Of a stretch of DNA of 64,000 nucleotides, positions 25,110 to 35,330 are shown piece by piece. The notes under the pieces are model-generated. The model saw nothing but the letters and a program-made list of their open reading frames with translations, ran no database searches and had not been told where the DNA came from. Every line of letters starts with the position of its first letter. The stretch's first letter is position 1. Source of the DNA: Trichoplusia ni (Eukaryota; Arthropoda; Insecta; Lepidoptera; Noctuidae); contig NC_039483.1 in NCBI RefSeq assembly GCF_003590095.1, positions 16,616,001 to 16,680,000 of the forward strand, read 5' to 3'. A program made the position numbers and the translations under genes.

Positions 25110-25390
25110 TAGTGAAAACAGGACCCCATTGCTGAGGCTTTACTGTCCGTCTGTTCGTCTTTCCGTCGATCCGTCCGTCTGATTGTTTCTCATAATCCGT
25201 AATAGCTAGACAGTAGTAATTTCCAAAGATGATGTAGTTATATTTCCGTTCTAGCAACAAATACTATAAATAACGATCGAATTTATTGAATGAGAAAGAA
25301 ATTAGCGTGTGTGTACAAATCTATTTGTTTTTCTTTAGCCTGTTTATTCGTATCCCTCACGAGTTCGACTCGCAATTGACCGGTTTTTGT
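25110..25390 (+). repeat. CTGTCCGTC-type lepidopteran repeat, copy 3 (longest)
   Basis: This is the best-preserved copy: CATTGCTGAGGCTTTACTGT, CCGTCTGTTCGTC, CTCATAATCCGTAATAGCTA (the TCATGAACCGTGATAGCTAG landmark), the AGCAACAAATACT block, and finally CGAGTTCGACTCGCAATTGA and CCGGTTTTT. Both ends of the family consensus are recognisable. Confidence 0.55.
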
Positions 25391-25441
25391 ATATTTAGGT
25401 AAACTCCACTTTAGTTCGTTACCTATTTTTATACCTCTATA

Positions 25442-25506
25442 CGACAAGGGTGGCCCTCTCCAGATATAATTTATATGGCTAAATAATGTTTACCGGGTCA
25501 GCTAGT
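25442..25506 (-). repeat. Fragment of a CTAGCTGACCCGG-type lepidopteran repeat
   Basis: On the minus strand it reads AACTAGCTGACCCGGTAAAC, then ATTATTTAGCCATATAAATT. I recall this as the head of a common lepidopteran interspersed repeat (CTAGCTGACCCGGCAAACGT...). Only this end is present. Confidence 0.4.
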
Positions 25507-28500
25507 TATAGCGTAATTTAAAGGCAGTGCGGGGTTAAGGGCATTTTGTTCCGTCGTCTTAATACAAACACTTCCCTCCCTTTTAGTGAAAACTGTCATA
25601 TACTTAAGTCGATTATCCATAATTATATTTTGTAGCAAATTTTAGATAGAAATTAAATTGGAGAGATTTGGAGGATTAACTTCTCCAGGAGTGGGTTTTC
25701 GTTGCTTCGGATATAAGTATTAAGTCAGACTTCAGGACATGTAACTATATGCATCGTTCCGGTAATCTGAACACCTCAGAGTATTACAAACATCTTTACA
25801 AACCTTCATAATATTACTTCAAAATACCAAGAAATTCTTGGAGCATATTCAACAAGGTGTATTAGTAACCACGCCAAACTTCGATCGCTCGACCAACAAG
25901 AATCTTGCCAGAACATTCTATTGGCTGTCATTTACACGTCATATTCCGTCGGTGCAAATCCAATGGGCTAGCCAAGACTTTGAATTATGATAGTTTACCT
26001 CAGAACTTTCAATGTATAACGTATCTAACATGTTACTTTGATCTATAGGGGACGGATTCTAAAAATAAAGGCTGGAATGATTGATCATGACATAGTTACA
26101 GTGTGTGTTTTAGAGAGAAAATACAAAAACCTACGAGATTCTTGGCTCTATTTTTACATACATTTATGAAATAAAATTTTAGGTTTAATATTCTTTGTAG
26201 ATATTAAATTCATAAAAGCTGACTTGGCCTAACGTTAGGTATTTAAATGACAAGAAGATTACTTTACGGTTCGATTCCACTTTAAGATAAAGTTCAGGGC
26301 CCTTGAAAAACCATAAAAAAACAATTGAGTTAGAAACTCAAGAAATATTACGGCTTGCATTTCATTCGATTATTTTTTATATATATACGGAAAAGATTAC
26401 AACATACAATAAAGAAAGAAAATTAAATTACTTATATCATCAATGCTCAAATCAAATAGACATTCTCCAAACACAATGTAGTCCACTTGCTTTCAATCTC
26501 GACAAATTGTTTTCAACAAAATCTTATTTACCTTTTGAGGAAAAAACTGCGAACAATATACTCTATGTCTGAGAGAGCTCGGGTTTACAAAGGCCCGTTA
26601 CATTGATTTCCTCTCAGGCTGAGAAAGTTTACCCGAAAGTAGGAATGAGTGCAGCACAGAAACTCGTTACGAAAACTTATCACCACGAATTTATGCTGAC
26701 AACTAATTGTACTTGCGTAAATTGTACTAAACTTTGTGCTGGAGTTGTGAAACACCAATTAGGGGGAAAGCTACAGTTATGGGTATGTCCCTCTTTTTTC
26801 CCCCTTTAAAAGTAATTTAGCATGGAAGACGCAACGTGAAGACGTGCCAGAGTAATTATAGTACTTATAAATGAACAATCTCTGGTTATGACGTGTTATA
26901 TTGATAGTAATAAAGGTGCTTTTTTATGTTTATTCTTGGCAATTAAAATGCAAAAAAAAATTAATTTCTATTCGGGAGACTGGAAGCCTACCACAAAAAT
27001 GTTTTGTAACGCTACACTAGACATAAAAAAATTGTGCGAAGAATATATTTTTTATATTTATTAATAGTCCAGTATCATGAAACTACTTTTTGATTAATGG
27101 AATTTCACATAAATTATGAAACCAAAACAGTTTTGTATAATCACCTGAGTTTTCAATGAATATTTTAAATTTAAATTAATAACAACCGCGCAAATCCTTT
27201 CTATATTTCAAACGGGCTCATTCATCATATGAATAATGCTAGTATATTATTCGGATTTAGTTTACCGGTGGCCCAATTAATTTTGTAAAATGCAGAAGTA
27301 TTTTAATTAAGTTCAGAGCAACTGACCAGAAATGAACGCGAGTATTTGCGGTGACACTGTCAGCCGAATGCCGTAACGGCACATTTTGGATGTGGCGTGC
27401 CAAAAGCGGCGGGGTTTCTTTTTGAGGTGTGGTGTCTTTGATCGCGGAAGGAAAAGCGATTTAGTATAAGTTTGACAGGAAATAAAGTGTAGATTATTGG
27501 ATTTGTTAGTGGAAACGATAATACTAGGGAAAAAATCTAATAGTTGATTTAACAAAATTTGTTATGATGGACACACTTGAAGAGTTGATTAAGCGTTAAT
27601 CATTTGATATGTCAAAACGAACTTTTTTTTTTCTATTTAACAATATAAAGAAATAGGTTGCGGAATACTTAAGTCCAATGTGACATTTTTCAGATGCAAA
27701 AATGGAAACAATAACTCTACTTTTACTTGCTTAAAGAAAAGAAAACAAAATGCACTCAATATCGTTTAAAAAAGTTTTTATTACAAAATGTCTTGAAGTC
27801 GGACCTCACCTTATTATGTGGTCTAACAAGAGCTTGCAATTTACTCATGTCCGTACTTCTTATTTCGACTCCTTGATAAATGATACGTCAAGCAATGCCG
27901 ACTAATTCCACAGTTCAGAGACGAGACCTGATACAATTGTTTTATTCATTTTGTGAAGCAAATGTTTTATGTACACACTTGCCTTTGAAAATACAATCAA
28001 GGATATTGGCTTCTTTTTTCTTTTTGGGATGTTGGAATAATGTTTCATGTTCCTGTGGATTTCAGTTTTCTATAATTTTCACCGACTTCTACTCACGTCA
28101 CTCAATTCGACCGTATACTGATAGATAGAAGGTTCTTAATTGCACACCACATAAATACGGGATTGGATAAAAATAAATATTACATGGTGCCACAATGGGC
28201 GGTCTTATCACTAAAAGCGATCTTCTGTATATGCTTTTTATTGCATCTGCAAAAATAAATTTAGTCCTAAAAGATTCTTAAAAAATGTACAAACGATACG
28301 ATACAAGAAGAAGTACGTAAATACTTCCGTAGCGAATTTAAAGCAACAACGAAACGAATAATTTCATGAATTTTAATTAACCTGTTTAACTTTTTAATTT
28401 TATTTACAATGCTCACATCTAGACTATTTGCTTTAATATATGAACAATGTTCATACAACTGAAAAGGAATGCACAAACAAGAACAATCACAAATTATTTT

Positions 28501-28746
28501 AGTTTCAACGTAATTGGCTTTTATTCAAATGTTATTACAAAATGACATTTATGTGTATGAGAATTAAGTTCACATCGCTATGATAAAATTGAAATGGACA
28601 ATAAAATATTTTCTGAAAGCTTTTTAGTTTCCATTCGACAGTGTATTCTTTTTGGAATTAATATTTAATTACACAGAGATGAGAACTGTAAGCCTTTCTT
28701 TATGCTAAGAATGCTTTAAATAATGTATTTATAATTTAAATTCACT

Positions 28747-28905
28747 GCACGGATAGCCGAGTGGCTGAGGTCACCACACCAAACCCACTGTACGCGACGC
28801 GTCGCAAGTTCGATCTCCACGTAAGACAAACGTTTGTGTGATCCGCAAATGCTTGTCATGAGTCTTGCCGTATGTGCCCCGCGATACAAAGATTGAATTT
28901 CTTAG
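28747..28905 (+). mobile_element. tRNA-derived SINE
   Basis: A tRNA-like head carries an A box (TAGCCGAGTGG, 28754-28764) and a B box (AGTTCGATCTC, 28807-28817), separated by about 43 bases as in a pol III internal promoter. The body that follows (CGTTTGTGTGATCCGCAAAT, then GCTTGTCATGAGTCTTG) matches my memory of a widespread lepidopteran SINE. The B box deviates from GGTTCGANTCC, no tRNA acceptor-stem pairing is seen, and it is not a tRNA gene. A poly(A) or simple tail and target-site duplication were not found, so it is probably old. Confidence 0.65.
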
Positions 28906-30074
28906 GGCGGAAATGTATAAAAAATATGTACATTTAATTTACTTAGATAATTATTATTCTAATTGACAATAATGACTTCCTATGAATTGTTATTATTTTA
29001 AACACAAAAGATCAATGTATTTATCTATTCGTCAGAAGCTATATATTTCGGGAAATAGCAGCGACGAGAAAATTAAACTAAAATGAGTTAACAGAACCGA
29101 CTCCGGTACCGCCACCCTATTTAATAAGATTCTTTGACACGAATTAACTGAAAAGCGTTCAAAAAAGATTACAAGAAGACCTCTTAATAACCCAAAACAA
29201 GCGTAAATCCAATCCATCTCAACCTTAAAAGGATGAAACATAAAAGGCACTAACAAAGACTTTTACTTTTAGAATATTAATGACATTCGTTACAAGAATA
29301 ATTGTATAAAAGCTTGTCTCCCAAGCTACAAAATTGTAAAAACGAAAAAAAATGTTAGACAAGGCCCCAGAAAATTAGAGACGGATAAAGCAATCCTTCT
29401 TTTTCAAAATGAAATGTCAAGTTTTGCTAACGACCCGAAAAGCCGCCGCGGAAATTTGCAAACAACAATTCAAAACATAATTGTTTAAGTCATAAGCTTA
29501 AGCGATTTGATAGACACGCTGTTATGACTATGGCATTATTAGCATGATTTAAAACTCATCGTTTGCTACAGATATTACGATATGCTAATTGCTAAAAAAA
29601 ATCTACAGAAAACATAAATCAGCTGATGTATTCAAAAATTTAATCAATTCATACATCAGAGTCTCGTTACTATTACAATGGAGTTGGTATTCATTTATTT
29701 TGTTGAACACTTTTTTTATCCAAATACTTATACTTATTTTAAATGATATACAAAATTAATTTACCGCTTTGTGGACATTGGCCCAAAATAAAGAAACAGA
29801 TATTCTCGCTAACAATTTAACGCTTGCACAGCGTAAAAGACGAGACTACAATGTTGTTGCTTCCTTTGATAAAACACGCTCCTCGCGATCTTCTTTTCAC
29901 TTTTAATTAAATGATGTAAAAATATAAATAGTGAGTCGCATTGACTTACCTTGGTGACAAGCACCTGCAGAAGTTCCTGAAGTTCCTTTGGCCAATGAAA
30001 AATACGCTATCTGTATTTGTGCTTCTGTATCCCCCGATTCGAAGTTTCGTTATGATGATTCATACTTAAATTAA

Positions 30075-30211
30075 ACAACGGTTTAATCCAGCGTATTCAT
30101 CGGGATTTGCTGAACCGGAGTCCACAGTTGGACTAGCTGACAAGCTGGACATGCTAGGAGGTTGCCAGTTGACTTAGGCAATCCCAATAAATACGCGTGA
30201 GCAAATCGTTA
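30075..30211. repeat. Diverged MITE/foldback copy next to the 30.2-kb MITE
   Basis: The left part GCGTATTCATCGGGATT and the right part AATCCCAATAAATACGCG are imperfect inverted repeats. Both resemble the arms of the neighbouring element (CGCGTATTTATCGGG), and the pieces ACCGGAGTCC and GACTAGCT are shared with it. It appears to be an older member of the same family, partly overlapped by the younger one. Confidence 0.45.
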
Positions 30212-30216
30212 GTCAT
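30203..30216. repeat. 14-bp direct repeat, left copy, flanking the MITE
   Basis: AAATCGTTAGTCAT here is repeated at 30414-30427, bracketing 30217-30413. This suggests a target-site duplication or insertion into a pre-existing copy. Confidence 0.5.
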
Positions 30217-30388
30217 TATTAAATGATGTAACGGTTTACTCACGCGTATTTATCGGGGTAGCCCGACTAGCTTCGGACCCAACCGGAGTCCTTAATCATG
30301 AGCAGAAGCGGCGGGATCGCGAGTCGTTTTGACTCGCTATCTCGCCGCGTAAATACGCGTGAGTAAACCGTTACATCATTTAATAATG
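30214..30388. mobile_element. MITE with perfect 39-bp terminal inverted repeats
   Basis: Arms 30214-30252 and 30350-30388 are exact reverse complements of each other (outer end CATTATTAAATGATGTAACG, inner end CACGCGTATTTA). The 175-bp element has no coding capacity. Its centre holds a second stem, 30308-30325 paired with 30331-30348 (GC-rich, two mismatches). I recall this sequence as a common lepidopteran repeat. The transposase family that moves it cannot be told from the sequence. Confidence 0.7.
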
Positions 30389-30613
30389 AATAATTCTCAC
30401 GACAGTTACTATGAAATCGTTAGTCATATCAATTAAGTAAAAAATAAACATACTTATTACCTAACTACGACTAGTAAAAACATAGGCGTTGATGCAAGAA
30501 AGTGTCAAAAGAAGAATAATTTAACTTGTTCAAATCTTTTAATTCAAAATTATTTTTTCTACTTAAGTCATCCTAAAACTGCGCTTTAACCAAAACGATC
30601 CAATATCAACGTG

Positions 30614-30714
30614 TATCGATAAAATAACAGCTCCATAAAATCGATACTCCATCCCTTACGATAAAGCTAATACTCGTTTATTAGTTCTGAAAGTGCTACA
30701 AGTCAGTATCGATA
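30614..30714. promoter_or_regulatory. DRE-like cluster, possible alternative promoter of the PDZ gene
   Basis: TATCGATA occurs at 30614-30621 and 30707-30714, with a near-match (AATCGATA) around 30639. The second site overlaps an arthropod-initiator-like TCAGT at 30703-30707. A GC-richer segment follows (about 30716-30860). It lies some 680 bp upstream of the PDZ exon, so a shorter isoform could start here. This is inference from motifs only. Confidence 0.25.
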
Positions 30715-30984
30715 TCGTGGGGGCAGCACTGGGTATTATTTTAAGAGACGTTTGGCAGTTTACAAGTGCAGTTACAGTAAAAGTTGGGCGCTAACGAGCC
30801 TCGAGAGATTTGTGCGTCCGCTAGTTAAATGTTAGTACGGTGTGGGTGTTGTAGGTTGTGTTTTTGGTTAGTATATTGTACAGTTATTGCAGACTGTTGC
30901 TTGTGGCCGAGTTTTTTGGGGGGTTTTTGTGTGGTTTAGTTGCACAGTATGTTGTGTTTAGTAATTTTATGAAGGTTTCGCCCC

Positions 30985-31120
30985 CAAAGGATAAAAATCT
31001 AATTCTATTACTGTAGCTGCGCTGTCTGTTTGTCAATAGGCTGTGTGATAGTGCTCTCATGATCTACGATAGACTTTTCTACTACACTATTTTTTTAACA
31101 GAAATATTATTTGATTTCTG
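30985..31120 (+). repeat. Degraded CTGTCCGTC-type lepidopteran repeat, copy 4
   Basis: GCGCTGTCTGTTTGTCAATA, then GGCTGTGTGATAGTGCTCTC and ATGATCTACGATAG follow the order of the family's landmarks with many changes. Confidence 0.4.
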
Positions 31121-31392
31121 AAGAAAGCCTTTGGTACGGTCATAAATTTGATTGATGCAAACAACAAAACAACAATGCAAGTGCAAAAGTTTTTAGAACT
31201 ATGCCCAACCTTAACCTCCAGATTCAGCCGACTATTAAGTAAGACTCCTTTATTTGTGTCGTGTTCTCATTTTGGGCTAGATTTCTTCTAGATTTATACA
31301 ACATTTTCATTATTACATTATCCTATTTGACCATAATACACATGTCAGGTTTTAACATACCAATAACTATAACTATTTTTGTTTTGTTTCAG

Positions 31393-31512
31393 TGTTCAAA
31401 TCTCAGACGTCGTTATCGACTGACTCGGGACTGTGTACGGAGCGCGGGCTACGGCGGACCCACATAGAACTAGTCAAGCCGCCCGGGAAACGCATCGGAC
31501 TTAAACTGGCAG
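31393..31512 (+). CDS. PDZ-domain protein, second coding exon (start of PDZ domain)
   Basis: A TTTTGTTTCAG acceptor precedes the exon and GTACTG donor follows at 31513. Length is 120 nt, phase 1 to phase 1, so it continues the frame of 9566-9668 without a stop. It encodes VFKSQTSLSTDSGLC..., ending in THIELVKPPGKRIGLKLAG. That end resembles the first strand and carboxylate-binding loop of a PDZ domain: an alternating hydrophobic strand (IELVK), a PPGK turn and IGLKLAG in the place of the usual GLGF-type loop. PDZ domains bind C-terminal peptides and organise membrane-associated complexes. The Ser/Thr-rich part before it is probably a disordered linker. The rest of the domain must lie on exons I could not find here or that lie beyond the window. 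Other frames through the exon have stops. Confidence 0.72.
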
Positions 31513-31620
31513 GTACTGTACTACTCCTTATTAAATTTCTTCTTCGAAAACTGAACCGCTAATCAGTACTATAAGGTACTTTAAAATAATTGTTGGACCT
31601 GTAGGCAGTGGAATAGCCTG

Positions 31621-31790
31621 TGCAGAGACCACTATTGCTGATGCCTGCTGGAGCAGAGTGATAGTTTATAAGGGTTACCGATGTACCGGTACATGAAAGC
31701 CCACATGGGTGGGTTTAGTCAGTAGGATTCTGACACTCCTCTCCGCTCAACCCAAAGTGGAAGGGAGTGTCTTATTTATTGCAAAAAGCA
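31621..31790 (+). repeat. Lepidopteran interspersed repeat (ACCGGTACATGAAAGG type)
   Basis: GTTACCGATGTACCGGTACA, then TGGGTGGGTTTAGTCAGTAG and ATTCTGACACTCC match my memory of a repeat common in moth genomes (TTTAGTCAGTAAGAGTCTGACACTCC). It makes the overlapping open frame at 31709-32101 unlikely to be a gene. Confidence 0.5.
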
Positions 31791-31919
31791 GGGGGATAGC
31801 GTATTATGGTCGTATGGTAACAAACTTTAATCAACTATTAAGAGCTCTTAGTAGGCATACCTTCTCGCTTAGTAGATTGACAAGTGGTGTGGGTCACTAC
31901 GTTAAACTCACATTGAGCG

Positions 31920-31976
31920 AAGTGGGTTTCCACAAATGCTGGTTTCGAGTCTGGGTGCTTTTGTGCAAAAACCTAT
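31920..31976 (+). repeat. SINE-body-like fragment
   Basis: GGTTTCCACAAATGCTGGTT followed by TCGAGTCTGGGTGCTTTTG resembles the body of the tRNA-headed SINE family seen at 28747 (GTGATCCGCAAATGCTTGTC). The pol III head is absent. Confidence 0.4.
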
Positions 31977-32389
31977 TAAAATCGCTTTCCTTTTACTTCT
32001 TTTTCATTTGTAATAAGCTTAGCTTCAGATTTTCAACGTCGTTAGTGAGAAGACCAAAGCAACGCGACCAAAGGGAGGTTTCTACTGCAACTTGTATTTA
32101 GATCCTTTGTATTAGACTTACCTACTCGATATTACACGGAATACGACACAGATTATCGCTGTACTCTGTAAGAAGGAGATAAAAATACAATATGAATAAA
32201 ATCCACGCTATTATGTGTAAGATGGAAGAAGAAAAGATTTTATAAAAATCCTTGAGTAAGGCGGTGTTTTCACCACAGAGGATGTCTTGTGAAAATGTGT
32301 CAGAGGATCCAGCAGCTGTGAATTTACACATTAATTTGCTGTTTGAGGATGAGTTGTTAGCTGGTAAAGAAGCCGTTAACCTCGTAACA

Positions 32390-32585
32390 CATCCTCCTCA
32401 ATACATATTCCTTACGGCACATTCCTCGCACACATCTCTCGCTTGTTAAGCATGCGCAAACATTTAGCATGTTTCAGCCGTTTCCACCAGAAGTGTGTGC
32501 TGACCGAGGCGAGATAAATGGACCGATTCTATTGGTTTTTAAAAACCCACTACTCGCTACGTATCTTTGGTTGGAACGCAGCCTA
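32390..32585. repeat. Probable lepidopteran interspersed repeat
   Basis: The segment with CACATCTCTCGCTTGTTAAG, CATGCGCAAACATTTAGCAT, GAGATAAATGGACCGATTCT and AAAACCCACTACTCGCTACG resembles a repeat I recall from moth genomes. No terminal repeats or target-site duplication were found. Confidence 0.4.
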
Positions 32586-35165
32586 AAGTGATTAAGTAAA
32601 GTTCGACATTAAATTTGAACCTGTACTTTTCAATAAAGATGGATATTTTGATTACGGATCAAGTAATAATAATTTTATACTGTATTTGTTTTGTATTATA
32701 CAAACCGAGAACCAAGTTTTGGGTTCAACCGCAGTTCTTAAGCATTAGTTGTCATGGCGGCGAATTGCCAATATTAAATAGCCCAGGATTTCATAAATTT
32801 TTAAATATCTGGTAAAAAAAAACTCAATTTATTTTACTGCTTCTAAGCTAAAAATATTTCTTGAAATTTCATCTTTCTCATTATATTTATTTAATAACAC
32901 ACCACCTACTTATCTCGTACTTAAATTGCTTTTTCTCCGAAGCCTTTCTGGAGGAAATCTCAAGTTTGCCTTATTAGGTCGCCTGTACATTATTATGGCA
33001 GGTAACAAGATGTCGCTGTACAGAGATGGGAGTGAGAGAGTATTCAGAGATATGATAACGTGGTTAAGATGTTCAAACTACCAAGAAGGTGTTATCAGGT
33101 ACTTTCGTTGTGCAGTTCCAACTTGTCATTCCCATGCAGAAGATCCACACTAAAAATAATCACTCATCAATCAATTCAATCCAATCAGAACATCAATGAC
33201 CAAATTTAAAACAAAAATCAAAACGATAAAAATGATTTCTCGTATTTAATTCGGAAATTAACTTAACAAGATAAATCGTGTTTCGCGTGCATTAATAGAG
33301 GTATACGAGCTGTTTTTCACGCGTATGACGTCACACGCGCCGTATTGCCTTAATGCGCTGTGTCACTCGATTAATGATCCTCCGTATAATATACGGTTTC
33401 AAATTGGCAATATTGTTCACACTTTGTATAAAGATGAATTCATTTTGAATGATAATTTCCTGTCGATTTTATTTCGAAAGCGAAAGTACGAGTATCTTTA
33501 AATTCCGTAAAATCAGAAACTGCACAATTTTGAAACAAACAAATCACTTCTTAGATTACTTCCATAATAGGTATCCAGAACGTTATAAAAAAAAACATTT
33601 TATGCGGTTTTAGAATATCAAAGAAAATATAATACTCAAACAAAGAAAATTTCATGTTCTAACGGTAGGGTACAAATAAAACACATTCTATAATACGCCT
33701 TATGCCTTTTCAAATACGTTTCACATTGGCTTACAGCGTGAAATGAAACTACAATATACATAGCAACGCTTACCTGTCTTGAAGGGTACCGTGTATTTAA
33801 TTTTCAAGAGCTGAAGACTTAAAAGCTCTTTTCTGAAAAGCGTTTAATAAATTTCTTCTGTCAGCTACAACTGACTTCATATTAAGAAAAGCTACTATTG
33901 TGCTCTATTTAATAGTGGTTTAATATAAACGTTCAAGCTTGGCTTTGAGGTAAAGACTTGAAATTCGAGCTCTTAGGACTAGGTAAGGAAACTTATCATG
34001 TTTTTGAGTTTAGTGTTACCGTTGACATTAAAAAAAATAGGCTATTCAGTATTTTCGAATTATAAGTCTGATTTCACTTAATCAACTAATAATAATTTTT
34101 AATATCAGCATTATATATGAGAAGATTTAACTAAGATTCAATCCGACAAAAATTCTTCAGAGCCCACGAATACCAAAAAATTCAAAATAGAGCTTAAACC
34201 ACAAAGATCTTTTATACCATCCAAAAGTCGTTACCAACATATGAAATACTATCATAAAAACAATGGACTTTCCCGGAGTAAATGCCTACCATAATACCAT
34301 GGTTCGCCTCCATAGGCACCGAATGTTACCAAACATAAATCGTTGGGTGCGCATAAATCTTATGACCGCTGAATTCTTTCCTACATGGTGGAATTAAAAG
34401 CATATTTGTGCGGTTTATCTCTTCACGCGAATGGTTATTTTGTGAAGGATTGGGTCTAGTGTAAATGTTTTATGAACTGGTTGTGGGTGGTGTTTACTGA
34501 AACATCCCTCGGATATTGCACATGTAAGAGAAAAACTTTTTGGTTTAATTTTTGTCTACTGGTTACTTCAGGTTTGGAGTTAAGTCCAAATCTTTACTTT
34601 CATATTCATATATTTATTTGCATTCCATAATGTTAAACATGTTAAATATGCTTAAAGCCAGGTACAATGTTATGGACCCGGGTAGAGCATAGCACCTTTT
34701 GCGGCTAACCCAAGTAAAACAGAACTCCTAGGATCAAAAAAATAGGAAAAGCTCTCACCGATATTTGCCTAGCATTTAAATCGATGATGAAGACCCCTGT
34801 ATCCTAAAATCACTTTCTGTTTATGTTACATAAATTATTAAGTATCTTAAGTCTGTTCCCTGGGGCTTGTTAAATGTTCATGGTAAATCTTTTATGGGTA
34901 TACGTAACGTCGTTGGTGGTTTTGTCTTATGAAACGGGTAAGCTTATTGATATGTTCCGGTCATAATTCTCTAATGCTACTACCGAGAATCTTCTAAACT
35001 ATGTAAATATAATGTTGGTCTTCTTAAGAAATTTACGCAAGACCTACCGAGTTGCTCATTGGGTTAGTTAGATAGTTAAGCAAAGTATATTCAATCAGAA
35101 TACAGATCTTTGAAATAATTTGATTCCAATAGATACCTTTATAGCATATTTAGTGTTTCATATCC

Positions 35166-35330
35166 AAAGACGGACGGACGGAAAGAGCTCTAATACTGAA
35201 CTACGGCTATCAGTACATCTATCCGTCTCGCTGTCCGTCACTAGGGTGTTGGTTTGAATAAATAGCTAGGCGGCCGAAATTTTCACAGACGGTGTATGCT
35301 ACCGCCGCTATAATAACTAATACTGAAAAT
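35166..35330 (+). repeat. CTGTCCGTC-type lepidopteran repeat, copy 5
   Basis: CGTCTCGCTGTCCGTCACTA, then AATAGCTAGGCGGCCGAAAT, TTTCACAGACGGTGTATG and CCGCCGCTATAATAACTAAT follow the family order. A reversed piece of the other end (GACGGACGGACGGAAAGAGC) precedes it, suggesting rearrangement. Confidence 0.5.

Larger units (their letters stand above)
9669..31392 (+). other. 21.7-kb intron of the PDZ gene
   Basis: The intron is bounded by GTGAGT (9669) and a pyrimidine-rich TTTTGTTTCAG (31382-31392). It is AT-rich with only short chance frames. It carries scattered old repeats (listed separately), a tRNA-derived SINE, and a MITE cluster near 30.1-30.4 kb. Short GC-elevated islands at about 13060-13300, 21590-21740 and 27310-27560 are unexplained by repeats I know. 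No internal exon could be supported, but a very small one could escape reading by eye. Confidence 0.65.

Noticed and set aside
28747..28820. Possible tRNA gene (A and B boxes)
   Set aside because: No acceptor or anticodon stem pairing was found, the B box is imperfect and the downstream SINE body follows. Treated as a SINE.
31261..31467. 68-codon frame overlapping the PDZ exon
   Set aside because: It is a different frame from the spliced one, starts inside the intron and stops within the exon. The phase-1 splice frame explains the exon.
31709..32101. 130-codon open frame on the plus strand
   Set aside because: It runs through two repeat fragments (the ACCGGTACATG repeat and SINE-body sequence), has AT-driven codon use and no recognisable domain or splice context.
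33326..33333. TGACGTCA (CRE) palindrome as a regulatory site
   Set aside because: An isolated 8-mer. Another occurs near 17199, about what chance allows in 64 kb, and no promoter context is visible.
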